NCBI GenBank assembly: GCA_035532535.1 | Contig: DATKQT010000034.1 | Span: 1-64,000, forward strand | Length of the DNA stretch: 64,000 nucleotides | Source: Palsa-739 sp035532535 | GTDB lineage: Bacteria > Actinomycetota > Thermoleophilia > Gaiellales > Gaiellaceae | Direction: 5' to 3' | In this document: positions 1 through 8,247 of the stretch, one piece after another | Layout of the letters: each line of letters starts with the position of its first letter | How positions within the stretch are numbered: position 1 is the first letter of the stretch | Notes under the pieces: generated by a model | Seen by the model: the letters and a program-made list of their open reading frames with translations, nothing else | Databases searched by the model: none | What the model was told of the DNA's origin: nothing | Translations under genes and position numbers: made by a program

Positions 1-137
1 GCGTTGCCGCGGAAGCTGAGGTACGACGGCACCGCGATCGCAACCAGGATGCCGAGGATGACGATGACGACCAGAAGCTCGATGAGGGTGAAACCGCTCT
101 CCTCACGAGCCAGGCGCGTCTGAATCTTGCTGATCAT
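1..137 (-). CDS. type IV prepilin-like protein, N-terminal part (cut by window edge)
   Basis: The 45 visible residues begin MISKIQTRLAREESG and continue FTLIELLVVIVILGILVAIA. This is the class III prepilin leader, cleaved after Gly15 before Phe, followed by the hydrophobic helix with Glu at mature position 5. Such proteins are processed by prepilin peptidase and built into type IV pili or pseudopili. The ATG at 137 follows a strong AAGGAGA ribosome site. The globular C-terminal domain lies beyond the left edge, so pilin and pseudopilin cannot be told apart. Confidence 0.9.
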   Translation of the reverse strand, partial: MISKIQTRLAREESGFTLIELLVVIVILGILVAIAVPSYLSFRGN

Positions 138-297
138 TCGAAATCTCCTTCGACGGGGTGGATGGCGCGCTAGAGCGCCTGCTACGCCTGCTATCGGCGC
201 TTCCCTCGCCCGGCACGAGGGGCAATAGGGTGATCGTGTCCCGAACCATCCCTCCCTGAGAGCGAGGGAGTCTCCCCCTGGGTGAGGGAGCGGACCC

Positions 298-753
298 TCA
301 GCCTGCTTTCAGGCTTGCATGGATCTCCCGCGTGAGGGTCTCGATCTTCTCGGTGAGCTCCTTGTCCTGCTGCGTGAGGCTGGTATTGGCCGTAAGCAGG
401 GCTTTCAGCTCGTCGGTCTCCTTCTTGATCGCGTTCTCCCGGAGCTGCATGTGGTGCATGACCTCTTCCCGGTGGGCCTCCAACTGGTCGAGTGCGACCT
501 TGTCGCGGTCGGCCTGCCGTGTCTGCGCGAGCAGGATCAGCGGCGCGGCATAGGCGGCCTGGGTCGAGAAGGCGAGGTTGAGGAGAATGAAGGGGTACGG
601 ATCCCAGCGGAACGAGACCGCAACCGCGTTCACCGCGATCCACGCGATCACGATGAGCGTCTGGCCGAGGATGTATTTCGGGGTGCCGAAGAAGCGCGCC
701 GCCGCCTCGGCCTTGCGACCGAACGTGTCCTCGCCGAACGCGCTGGTAGGCAC
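298..753 (-). CDS. DUF1003 family membrane protein
   Basis: This is a 151-residue protein of unknown function. The signature is clear: FFGTPKYILGQT, a first membrane helix at about residues 28-46, then WDPYPFILLNLAFSTQAAYA and a second hydrophobic stretch to about residue 76. The C-terminal 70 residues are charged and heptad-like, probably a coiled coil. I chose the GTG at 753 because the longer ATG start at 873 would overlap the plus-strand gene beginning at 817 and adds 40 low-complexity residues. Family function is not established. Confidence 0.85.
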   Translation of the reverse strand: MPTSAFGEDTFGRKAEAAARFFGTPKYILGQTLIVIAWIAVNAVAVSFRWDPYPFILLNLAFSTQAAYAAPLILLAQTRQADRDKVALDQLEAHREEVMHHMQLRENAIKKETDELKALLTANTSLTQQDKELTEKIETLTREIHASLKAG

Positions 754-816
754 GAATCGGAGTTCGGTCGACAGAGGCCCACTCCTCTGGGGCGAGGCGC
801 TGCGAGACTGTGCCCG

Positions 817-2190
817 GTGAGGGGCGTCCTCGTGCTGTGCGTTGTGGCGGCGCTCGCAGGCGGCGCGGCACACGCCGTGGTGGCTCCCGTTGCGGTGCCG
901 CGCGACACGGAGCCGTGGTGGGCGCCGCAGGGAACGACCCTCGCCTTCCAGCGCGCGTCAGCCGGATCAGGGAGCAGCGACGTGCTTTTCACGCCCGCCG
1001 TCCGCGGCCACGAGGTCGACATCGTCGGCCCCGGACGCGCGCGCGGCTTCCGGCCCGGGAGTGGCGAGTTGCTCGTCGAGACGGGCTCGTCGACGAGCGT
1101 CCGGGACAGCACCGACCGCGAGGTCGGGAGCGTCCCCGGAACCGATGCGACCTGGTCGCCGGACGGGACGCAGATCGCATTCCTCGAGGGCGACATGCTC
1201 GCGGTGTCGGCGGCGAGCGGCGCCGGGGTCCGCCAGCTCGCGAAGGGCATCGCGCCGCCGACCTCCGACGTGACCGGGCCGGTCTGGTCGCCCGACGGAA
1301 CCTCGATCGCTATCTCGACGACGAGCACGGCCGGCTCGGCGCTCGAGATCGTGCCGGTCGACGGCGCGAAGGCGACCGTCGCGTTCGACGGCGCCGGCGA
1401 CAACGTCAACCCGAGCTGGTCAGAGGACGGGTCGACGCTCGCGTTCGAGAGCGACGCGAGCGGCCGCTGGACGGTCTGGCTCGTCGCCCCGGACGGCAGC
1501 GGCGCGCGCGAGGCGATCGGCGGGGGTTCGAACAACCGCTTCCCGGAATGGAGCCCGGTCGACGGCCGCCTGGCGTTCATCAGCGACCGCGGCGGTACCT
1601 ACGGGCTCTACGTCGGTCTGCCGGACGGCCCTGTGCAGGAGTTGATCGGCGCCGTCGCACCCGACTCGCCGGCGCGCTGGTCGCCGAGCGGCGCCGCGCT
1701 GGCGGTCTCCTCGGTCGGTGACTGCAAACGGTTCGGCATCTACGTCGTGAGCTCGTCGCCACCCGCCAAGCCGGTGCGGCGTTCGAACCAATGCCTCATC
1801 GAGGGCACCTCCGGGGCCGACTTCATCCAGGGGACCCCGTATTACGACCTCATCTACGGGAACGGCGGCAACGACTCGATCTTTGCCGGCAACGGCGACG
1901 ACGTCGTCTACGGAGGGCCGGGAAACGACAAGATCGGGGGCGGCCCCGGCAACGACACGATCGACGGCGGGCCGGGGAACGACGTCCTCTCCGGCAGCAC
2001 CGGGAACGATGTGATCTACGGCGGCCCCGGCAACGACAGCATCGGCGGCGGCCCCGGCAACGACACCATCTACGCCGGGCCCGGCCGCGACACGATCAAC
2101 TGTGGCCCCGGCAACGACACCGCCTACGTCGGGCCCGGCGACACGGTTCGCGGCTGCGAGCACGTCCACAGGTCACTTCAAGAGAAATAG
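817..2190 (+). CDS. secreted WD40/TolB-like beta-propeller with C-terminal RTX repeats
   Basis: This 457-residue protein starts at GTG 817, which gives a clean signal peptide (MRGVLVLCVVAALAGGAAHA). Residues from about 30 to 310 carry at least five PD40/TolB-type blades with the core WSPDGT.IAF. From about residue 331 the protein switches to tandem GGPGND nonapeptides, the RTX calcium-binding beta-roll, running nearly to the C-terminus. RTX rolls fold on calcium outside the cell, so an exported or surface protein is likely. No catalytic domain is visible. The longer reading frame upstream is antisense to the DUF1003 gene and was excluded. Confidence 0.8.
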   Translation: MRGVLVLCVVAALAGGAAHAVVAPVAVPRDTEPWWAPQGTTLAFQRASAGSGSSDVLFTPAVRGHEVDIVGPGRARGFRPGSGELLVETGSSTSVRDSTDREVGSVPGTDATWSPDGTQIAFLEGDMLAVSAASGAGVRQLAKGIAPPTSDVTGPVWSPDGTSIAISTTSTAGSALEIVPVDGAKATVAFDGAGDNVNPSWSEDGSTLAFESDASGRWTVWLVAPDGSGAREAIGGGSNNRFPEWSPVDGRLAFISDRGGTYGLYVGLPDGPVQELIGAVAPDSPARWSPSGAALAVSSVGDCKRFGIYVVSSSPPAKPVRRSNQCLIEGTSGADFIQGTPYYDLIYGNGGNDSIFAGNGDDVVYGGPGNDKIGGGPGNDTIDGGPGNDVLSGSTGNDVIYGGPGNDSIGGGPGNDTIYAGPGRDTINCGPGNDTAYVGPGDTVRGCEHVHRSLQEK

Positions 2191-2215
2191 CCGTGTTCGC
2201 TGCTAGCGTCGCTCC

Positions 2216-3547
2216 GTGCTGTTCCGGCAGTTCGTGGACGACGACCTCGGATGCGCCTCGTACCTCGTCGGCGACGAGCATGCGGGCGTGGCGGTCGTGG
2301 TCGACCCTGCGTACCGGATCGAGCCCTACCTCGAAGAGGCGGAGCGGCGTGGCGTCCGGCTGACGGCCGTGCTCGAGACGCACACACATGCCGACCATGT
2401 CTCCGGACACGGCCGGCTGGCGCTCGAGCACGGCCTTCCCGTCCACGTCCACGAGGCTGCCGGCGCCGAGTACGCGTACGAACCGCTCGCCGACGGTTCC
2501 GAGATCAAAGTCGGCGAGGTCGTCGTGCGAACGCTCCACACGCCGGGGCACCGTCCCGAGCACTGCGCCTTCGCCGTCATCGACCGGACGCGAGGCGACG
2601 AGCCGTGGCTCGTCCTCACGGGCGACTCGCTCTTCGTCGGCGACGCAGCGCGGCCGGATCTCGCGGTCGAAGCGCGCGACGGCGCGGAGGATCTCCTCCG
2701 GTCATTGCACAGGCTCGTCGAGCTCGGGGACGGGGTCGAGGTGTATCCCGGCCACGTGGCCGGCTCCCTGTGCGGCGCCGCGATGAGCTCGAAGGCGTCG
2801 ACGACGATCGGCTTCGAGCGCAGGTACAACCACGCACTCCTCGAGGATGAGGACGAGTTTCTCGGTCTCGCACTCGGGCCGCAGCCGCCGCGCCCGCCGA
2901 ACATGGAGCGGATCGTCGAACTGAACCGCGGCCCGTTCGTCGCAGCGCAGCCGCCGTTGCAGGAGATCGTGGACGCAGGCGATGCAGTCGTCCTCGACGC
3001 GCGCGCCGCGCGCGACTTCGCCGGCGGCCATCGCCCTGGCGCCGTCAACGTCCCCGTATCCGGATCGAGCTTCGCGACGAAGACGGCGTTCGTGCTGCCC
3101 GAGCGGCCGGTCGTCGTGCACGCGCGAGACGAGGAGGAGGCCGTCCGCGCGGCACGCGCGCTGTATGCGGTCGGCATCTTCGACGTCGTCGGTTGGCAGC
3201 CGGGCGGCGGCGAGGAGCAGGTCGAGCCGGTGACGATCGAGGAGCTCGAGCGGTTACTCGCATCCGGCGAGATCGAGGTGTTCGACGTGCGCGAGGCGGA
3301 CGAGCGCGACGCAGGGTTCATTCCCGGCACGGACCACATGCCGTATCGCACCGTTCGTCAGGCGGCCGAGAACGGTCTCTGCGGCGGCCGGCCCATCGTC
3401 ACCATTTGCGAGACCGGCGCGCGGGCGGCCGTGGCCGCGAGCGTGTTGCGCGCTGCAGGCGTATCGGCGCGTCCCGTCGTCGGCGGCATCTCGGAGTGGC
3501 GCGCCCGCGGCGGCGAGCTCGCCTCGTTCCGCCGCTGCGGTTCCTAG
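2216..3547 (+). CDS. MBL-fold hydrolase with two rhodanese domains (persulfide dioxygenase-like)
   Basis: A 443-residue protein from GTG 2216. The N-terminal metallo-beta-lactamase domain has the metal ligands HTHADH (about residue 57), HTPGH, GDSLF and YPGH, as in ETHE1/Blh persulfide dioxygenases and glyoxalase II. Two rhodanese domains follow. The first (about residues 245-340) has HARDEEE where the active cysteine loop should be and is probably inactive. The second (about 350-435) keeps a cysteine loop, CETGARA. A role in sulfide/persulfide oxidation is inferred from the architecture. Its stop overlaps the stop of the convergent threonine ammonia-lyase gene. Confidence 0.85.
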   Translation: MLFRQFVDDDLGCASYLVGDEHAGVAVVVDPAYRIEPYLEEAERRGVRLTAVLETHTHADHVSGHGRLALEHGLPVHVHEAAGAEYAYEPLADGSEIKVGEVVVRTLHTPGHRPEHCAFAVIDRTRGDEPWLVLTGDSLFVGDAARPDLAVEARDGAEDLLRSLHRLVELGDGVEVYPGHVAGSLCGAAMSSKASTTIGFERRYNHALLEDEDEFLGLALGPQPPRPPNMERIVELNRGPFVAAQPPLQEIVDAGDAVVLDARAARDFAGGHRPGAVNVPVSGSSFATKTAFVLPERPVVVHARDEEEAVRAARALYAVGIFDVVGWQPGGGEEQVEPVTIEELERLLASGEIEVFDVREADERDAGFIPGTDHMPYRTVRQAAENGLCGGRPIVTICETGARAAVAASVLRAAGVSARPVVGGISEWRARGGELASFRRCGS

Positions 3548-4713
3548 GACAGCCTGTGCGCTGGGTAACCCCAGCGCCCGAGATTCGCGAGGATCTCGTC
3601 GCAGTGCGAGGGATCCCGCGTGAGCAGCGTCAGCTCGACGCCGGTCTCGCCGACGGGGTTGCCGGTCTCGCGCTGGTGCTCGACCTCGACGACGTTGACG
3701 CGGTCGTTTGCAAGCAGCGTCAGCAGCTTCGCCAGTTCGCCGGGCCGGTCCGGCACGCGGGTGCGCAGCACGAGATAGCGGCCCGCGGCCGCGAGGCCGT
3801 GACGCATGACCGAGATGAGAAGGCTTGCGTCGATGTTCCCGCCCGAGAGGATCGGAACGACGGCGCCGCGCGCCTTCGCCTTCCCGCTCAAGAGGGCGGC
3901 GACGCTGACCGCACCCGCGCCTTCGACGACGAGCTTCGTCCGCTCGAGCAAGAGGACGATGGCCGCGCTGATCTCCTCGTCGGTGACGGAGACGATCTCG
4001 TCGAGCGTCTTTTCGAGGATCGACATCGTCAGCTCACCCGGTCGTTTCACCGCGATGCCGTCCGCGATCGTAAAGCCGGGCCCGTCCGGAAGGGTTCCTG
4101 CCGCCTGCACGCCGACGATGCGCAGATCGGGACGCACGGCGCGCAGCGCGAGCGAGATGCCGGAGGCGAGACCGCCGCCGCCGATCGGGATGAGCACGGT
4201 CCCGAGGCCTTCGACCTGGTCGACGAGCTCGAGCCCGATCGTCCCCTGGCCGGCGATGATCGCAGGGTCTTCGAATGGATGCACGAACGTGGCGCCGGTC
4301 TCGGCGGCGTACGCCACCGCGGCCTCGAGCGCTTCCTCGAACGCAGGCCCGGCCAGCTCGACGTCGGCGCCGTAGTGGCGCGTCGCGTCCACCTTCGCCA
4401 TCACCGCGTCCTGCGGCATGAAGATGCGCGCCTTCGCGCCGACCTCGCGCGCCGCCCACGCCACCGCCTGGCCATGGTTCCCGGCACTCGCCGCGACGAC
4501 GCCGGCCGCGCGCTGCTTCTCGTCCAGGAGCGACATGCGGTTGTACGCGCCGCGGATCTTGAACGAGCCCGTTCGCTGGAGGTTCTCCGCCTTGAGATGC
4601 ACGTCGCTGCCACACGTCTGCGACAGCGTCTCCGAGCGGTAGACGGGCGTGACGCGCGCGACGCCGTCGAGGCGCGCGCGGGCCGCTTCGATGTCAGCGA
4701 GTTCCGGAACCAT
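3544..4713 (-). CDS. ilvA: threonine ammonia-lyase (threonine dehydratase)
   Basis: A 389-residue PLP enzyme that converts threonine to 2-oxobutyrate and ammonia. The PLP lysine lies in GSFKIRGAYN, the substrate loop is SAGNHGQ, and the phosphate-binding glycines are in PIGGGGLASG. A single ACT-type domain at about residues 315-389 gives the short, TdcB-like or single-ACT IlvA layout. I chose ATG 4713, where family homology begins and which overlaps the meaB stop by 20 bp; an ATG ten codons upstream adds unrelated residues. Serine dehydratase activity cannot be excluded. Confidence 0.9.
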   Translation of the reverse strand: MVPELADIEAARARLDGVARVTPVYRSETLSQTCGSDVHLKAENLQRTGSFKIRGAYNRMSLLDEKQRAAGVVAASAGNHGQAVAWAAREVGAKARIFMPQDAVMAKVDATRHYGADVELAGPAFEEALEAAVAYAAETGATFVHPFEDPAIIAGQGTIGLELVDQVEGLGTVLIPIGGGGLASGISLALRAVRPDLRIVGVQAAGTLPDGPGFTIADGIAVKRPGELTMSILEKTLDEIVSVTDEEISAAIVLLLERTKLVVEGAGAVSVAALLSGKAKARGAVVPILSGGNIDASLLISVMRHGLAAAGRYLVLRTRVPDRPGELAKLLTLLANDRVNVVEVEHQRETGNPVGETGVELTLLTRDPSHCDEILANLGRWGYPAHRLS

Positions 4714-5677
4714 CGATGTGAAACACCTTGTCGAGGATCTCACGCACAGCCGTGAGCGGGTCGAGCTCTCGGCGCTGTACCTCGTCGAGCAGGCGGCGCA
4801 GCTCGGGATCGTCCGAGACGGCGTTCTCGAGATGCGTCTTCGCCCGCGCGGAGGCGACGGCGAAGACCTCGCCGGCGAGGTTGTTGCGCCTGCGCTCGTC
4901 GAGCTGCCCGGACTCCTCGAGATGCGCGCGGTGCGCCGCGATCTTCTCCCACAGCTCGGGCACGCCTTCGCCGCGCGTCGCCTCGGTGAGGATGATCGGC
5001 GGCCGCCAGTCGCTGTCGCGATCGAGCGCGAGGATCGAGCGCACCTCGTTCAGCATCGTCTTCGCCGCGGGGTGGTCCATCTTGTTGATCGCGATCACGT
5101 CGGGGATCTCCATGATCCCGGCCTTCAGCGCCTGCACGGAGTCGCCGGAGCCGGGCATGAGCACGAGCACGACGGTGTCTGCGATGCCGATCACCTCCAC
5201 CTCGCTCTGACCGGCGCCGACGGTCTCGAGGAAGACGACGTCCTTGCCCGCCGCGTCGAGGACGAGCAGCGCCTGCAGCGTCGCCTCGGCGAGCCCGCCG
5301 AGATGCCCGCGCGTCCCCATCGAGCGGATGAACACTCCAGGGTCGAGGAAGTGGTCGGAGAGGCGGATGCGGTCGCCGAGCAGCGCGCCCTTCGAGAACG
5401 GGCTGGAGGGGTCGACGGAGACGACGCCGACGGTCGCGTCCTGCGCGCGGACGTGCCGGACGAGCGCCGAGATGAGGCTCGACTTGCCGACCCCGGGCGG
5501 CCCGGTGATACCGACCGCGTACGCGTGGCCGGTGGACGGGTAGAGGTCGGCGACGACGCCGTAGGCGAGCGGGTCACCGTTCTCGACGAGCGTGATCGCG
5601 CGTGCCAGGGCGCGCCGGTCGCCGTCGCGGACGCCGGCGCCGAGCGTTTCCCTCGTCCAGTCGCGACGCCCCGTCAC
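4694..5677 (-). CDS. meaB: MeaB/ArgK-type GTPase, methylmalonyl-CoA mutase chaperone
   Basis: A 327-residue G3E-family GTPase. The Walker A motif is GITGPPGVGKSS, followed by DPSSPFSKGALLGDR (switch region), the ETVGAGQSE motif characteristic of MeaB, and NKMD for guanine recognition. Family members load and protect the B12 cofactor of methylmalonyl-CoA mutase or related acyl-CoA mutases. No mutase gene is in the window, so its partner is elsewhere. It is followed by ilvA with a 20-bp overlap; threonine-derived propionyl-CoA could feed a mutase, which would make the pairing sensible, but that is inference. Confidence 0.92.
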   Translation of the reverse strand: MTGRRDWTRETLGAGVRDGDRRALARAITLVENGDPLAYGVVADLYPSTGHAYAVGITGPPGVGKSSLISALVRHVRAQDATVGVVSVDPSSPFSKGALLGDRIRLSDHFLDPGVFIRSMGTRGHLGGLAEATLQALLVLDAAGKDVVFLETVGAGQSEVEVIGIADTVVLVLMPGSGDSVQALKAGIMEIPDVIAINKMDHPAAKTMLNEVRSILALDRDSDWRPPIILTEATRGEGVPELWEKIAAHRAHLEESGQLDERRRNNLAGEVFAVASARAKTHLENAVSDDPELRRLLDEVQRRELDPLTAVREILDKVFHIDGSGTR

Positions 5678-5692
5678 GGAGCGTGACTCTAG

Positions 5693-6919
5693 TTAGTGCG
5701 CCGGTTCGACGGTTGTGCCCGCGCGCGCCGGCTCGCGGGCCAGGAGGTAGCCGACGGCGGCGGCGACCGCGTAGGCGATCGCCGCTCCGCCCCAGATCCA
5801 GCGCGGGCTGACCGTGTCGAGCAGCGCACCGGCGATGCCGTTCGCCGCCGCAGTGGCGAGGAACGTCGCGCTCATGACGAGCGTGAGCGCGCGGCCGCGC
5901 ATCTCGTCGACAGCCCCGCGCTGCACGAGCACGGCGTTGCAGACGATGGCCGAGCCGTCGCCGACTCCGCCGACCGCGGCGCACACGGCCGCGACCCAGA
6001 TGTTCGGGCTCACCGCCGCCCCGCCGAACCCGAGCGCCATCAGCACGAGGCCTCCTGCATACGTCCGCGCGGGGCCGATCCGCTCGAGCAGCGTGCTACC
6101 GGCGAAGCTCCCGAGCACGAGGCCGCCGCCGATGGCGCCGTAGATGAGCCCGTAGCCGAAGTCGCCCGCGTGGAAGGTGTTCTTCGCGAGGAACACCTCG
6201 GACACGTTCGCGGCGCCGATGCCGAGACACGCGATGCCCCAGGCGATGAGGACGGCGAGCAGGGCGCGCGAGCGCATGACGACGAGGAAGCCGTCGCCGA
6301 GGTCGCGCCAGTGGCCGCGCGTCAGGGCGGTCTCGCTCTGCAGCATGCGCGACGGGATGCGCGCGATCAGAAACGCGGAGACGATGAACGAGACGCCGTT
6401 GATCCAGTACGCGGCGTGCGGGCCGGCCGCGGCCGTGAGGAGGCCGCCGAGGATCGGGCCGATCGCCCAGCTGACGTTCTCCATCGCCTGCAGCAGCGCG
6501 TTCGCGGCGGGCAGCTCCTCGTCGGAGACGAGGTTCGGGATGCCTGCGTAGACCGCCGGGCGGAAGAACCCGTTGGCGAGGCCGGCGACGGCCGCGAGCG
6601 CGACGATCGCCCCCGGGCTGCTCGTGAACGGGAGCGTGAAGAAGACCGCCGCACGGACGGCGTCCGCGCCGATCATCAGGTCGCGGCGCCGCAGCCGGTC
6701 GAGCAGCGGCCCGAGGGTCATCCCGACAGCGACGGTCGGCAGGTAGGCGACGACAAGGACGGCGCCGACCCAGAGCCCCGAATTGGTCCGGTCCTTGATG
6801 TCGATCGCAAGCGCGATCGCGGCGAGCAGGGTGCCGACACTCGACCCGAGTGTGGCGATCGCCAGGAGGCGAAAACTCGGGTTCCGGAGAGGCAGCAGCT
6901 GACGGCTGACAGCTGTCAG
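5693..6919 (-). CDS. MFS transporter (CTG start proposed)
   Basis: A major facilitator permease, about 408 residues when read from CTG 6919. The first ATG in frame is at 6721, but starting there would delete TM1 and half of TM2. The same open frame upstream encodes RNPSFRLLAIATLGSSVGTL and then a second helix up to VAVGMTLGP, standard MFS N-terminal sequence. Between the hisC stop (TAA, 6953-6955, same frame) and 6721 there is no ATG, GTG or TTG. Loop DRLRRRDLM after TM2 is the MFS motif-A region. The family resembles enterobactin-exporter/MDR-type MFS proteins; substrate unknown. Confidence 0.8.
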   Translation of the reverse strand: MTAVSRQLLPLRNPSFRLLAIATLGSSVGTLLAAIALAIDIKDRTNSGLWVGAVLVVAYLPTVAVGMTLGPLLDRLRRRDLMIGADAVRAAVFFTLPFTSSPGAIVALAAVAGLANGFFRPAVYAGIPNLVSDEELPAANALLQAMENVSWAIGPILGGLLTAAAGPHAAYWINGVSFIVSAFLIARIPSRMLQSETALTRGHWRDLGDGFLVVMRSRALLAVLIAWGIACLGIGAANVSEVFLAKNTFHAGDFGYGLIYGAIGGGLVLGSFAGSTLLERIGPARTYAGGLVLMALGFGGAAVSPNIWVAAVCAAVGGVGDGSAIVCNAVLVQRGAVDEMRGRALTLVMSATFLATAAANGIAGALLDTVSPRWIWGGAAIAYAVAAAVGYLLAREPARAGTTVEPAH

Positions 6920-6952
6920 GGCGCCTGCGAACCTAGCACCCTTTTGTCCGGG

Positions 6953-8056
6953 TTACGAGACTCCCGAGAGGACCTGTCCGAGGCAGACAGCGAAGAACGC
7001 GTTCTCCTCGGGCGTGCCGACGGTGACGCGAATCGCCTCGGGCGCGCCGAAGCCCGCGAGCGGCCGCACGATCACGCCCTGGCGCAGGAGCCGGTCGAAG
7101 AGCGCTGCGCCGTCGCCGACGTCGGCGAAGAGGAAGTTGCCGAGCGCCGGGCCGGCAGGCTCGAGGCCGTGCGCCCGGAGCGTCTCGTCCAGCTCGTCGC
7201 GCCCCGTCCGGTTCAGCGCACGCCGTCGCGCCAGCTCGGCCTCGTCGCCGAGGCTTGCGAGCGCGGCCGCCTGGGCGGTCGCGGCGACGTCGAACGCGCG
7301 CTGCACCTTGCTCGTCGCGGTCACCACGTCCGCCGGGGCGATGCCGTAGCCCACGCGCAGGCCTGCGAGCCCGTAGATCTTCGAGAACGTCCGCAGGACG
7401 ACGACGCGCCGGCCCTGCTTGAAGAGCTCCGCGACGCCGTCGGCGTAGTCGGGATCGTCGACGTACTCGAAGTACGCCTGGTCGACCACCGCGAGGACGT
7501 GCTCGGGCAGGCGCTCGACGAAGGCGAGCAGCGCGTCGCGGCCGTTCGCCGTCCCGGTCGGGTTGTTCGGATGACAGACGTACACGAGCTTCGTCTTCGG
7601 CCCGATCTCGGCGAGCATCGCATCCAGGTCGTAGACGTGGTCGCGCAGTGGCACCTTGCGTGGCACGGCTCCGAGCTTCAGCGCGTCGAGGACGTAGCTC
7701 GGAAACGATGGCCAGCCGCACACGATCTCGTCGCCCGCGTCGAGTGTCGCCTGCGAGAGCAGATCGATCACCCCGTCGGCGCCGGCGCCGACGATCACTT
7801 CCTCGAGCGCGACGCCGTGATGCTCCGCGAGCGCCGTCCGTAGTGCGTACACGCCCCCGTCCGGGTACCGGTTCAGGTCGCGCGTCGCGCGCTCGAGCGC
7901 CTCGACCGCGGCCTGAAACGGAGGAAACGGCCCCTCGTTCGACGCAAGCTTGACGACCCGGTCGAGCCCGAGCTCACGCTGGACTTCCTCGATCGGCTTG
8001 CCCGGCTCGTACGGGATCAGATCCGCGATGGAACGGCGGAAGAGCCCGCCGCTCAC
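6953..8056 (-). CDS. hisC: histidinol-phosphate aminotransferase
   Basis: A 367-residue class I/II PLP aminotransferase. Key features are the N-terminal KLASNEGPFPP, NRYPDG, the pocket GAGADGVIDLL, the CHPNNPTG substrate motif and the PLP lysine in RTFSKIYGLAGLRVGYG. Length and motifs fit HisC, which transaminates imidazole-acetol phosphate in histidine synthesis. Some HisC-like proteins use aromatic amino acids instead. The GTG start at 8056 overlaps the stop of the upstream 64-residue gene (GTGA). No other his genes are nearby. Confidence 0.9.
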   Translation of the reverse strand: MSGGLFRRSIADLIPYEPGKPIEEVQRELGLDRVVKLASNEGPFPPFQAAVEALERATRDLNRYPDGGVYALRTALAEHHGVALEEVIVGAGADGVIDLLSQATLDAGDEIVCGWPSFPSYVLDALKLGAVPRKVPLRDHVYDLDAMLAEIGPKTKLVYVCHPNNPTGTANGRDALLAFVERLPEHVLAVVDQAYFEYVDDPDYADGVAELFKQGRRVVVLRTFSKIYGLAGLRVGYGIAPADVVTATSKVQRAFDVAATAQAAALASLGDEAELARRRALNRTGRDELDETLRAHGLEPAGPALGNFLFADVGDGAALFDRLLRQGVIVRPLAGFGAPEAIRVTVGTPEENAFFAVCLGQVLSGVS

Positions 8057-8247
8057 TCAGTGGTGTCCGAGCGCTTTTTTCGCTTCAGCAGCAGCAGCGT
8101 GGCCAGGGCCGCCATGGCGCCCGCGAGCGCCCCGCCCTTGCGCTTGGCCACCGGAACGGCCTCCTGCGCCTTCTTTCTTGCCGCGCGCTTTCCCAGCTTG
8201 ACCACCAACCAGCCGATCACCGCGTTGCGCCTGTTGACGATGCCCAT
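8053..8247 (-). CDS. small basic single-pass membrane protein
   Basis: A 64-residue protein with a basic middle (KLGKRAARKKAQE), one hydrophobic helix at about residues 40-55 and a Lys/Arg-rich C-terminal end. The ATG at 8247 has a good GGGAGG ribosome site about six bases upstream, and its stop overlaps the hisC start, so translation is probably coupled. It lies wholly inside the 3' end of the sigma-factor reading frame on the same strand, in another frame. No family recognised. Confidence 0.65.
   Translation of the reverse strand: MGIVNRRNAVIGWLVVKLGKRAARKKAQEAVPVAKRKGGALAGAMAALATLLLLKRKKRSDTTE

Noticed and set aside
251..270. Hairpin CTCCCT-GAGAGCG-AGGGAG between DUF1003 and the prepilin gene as a terminator
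   Set aside because: Only six base pairs and no U-run on either strand; too weak to call.
1801..2150. Tandem DNA repeats at about 27-bp spacing
   Set aside because: They encode the RTX nonapeptides in frame; not an independent repeat element.
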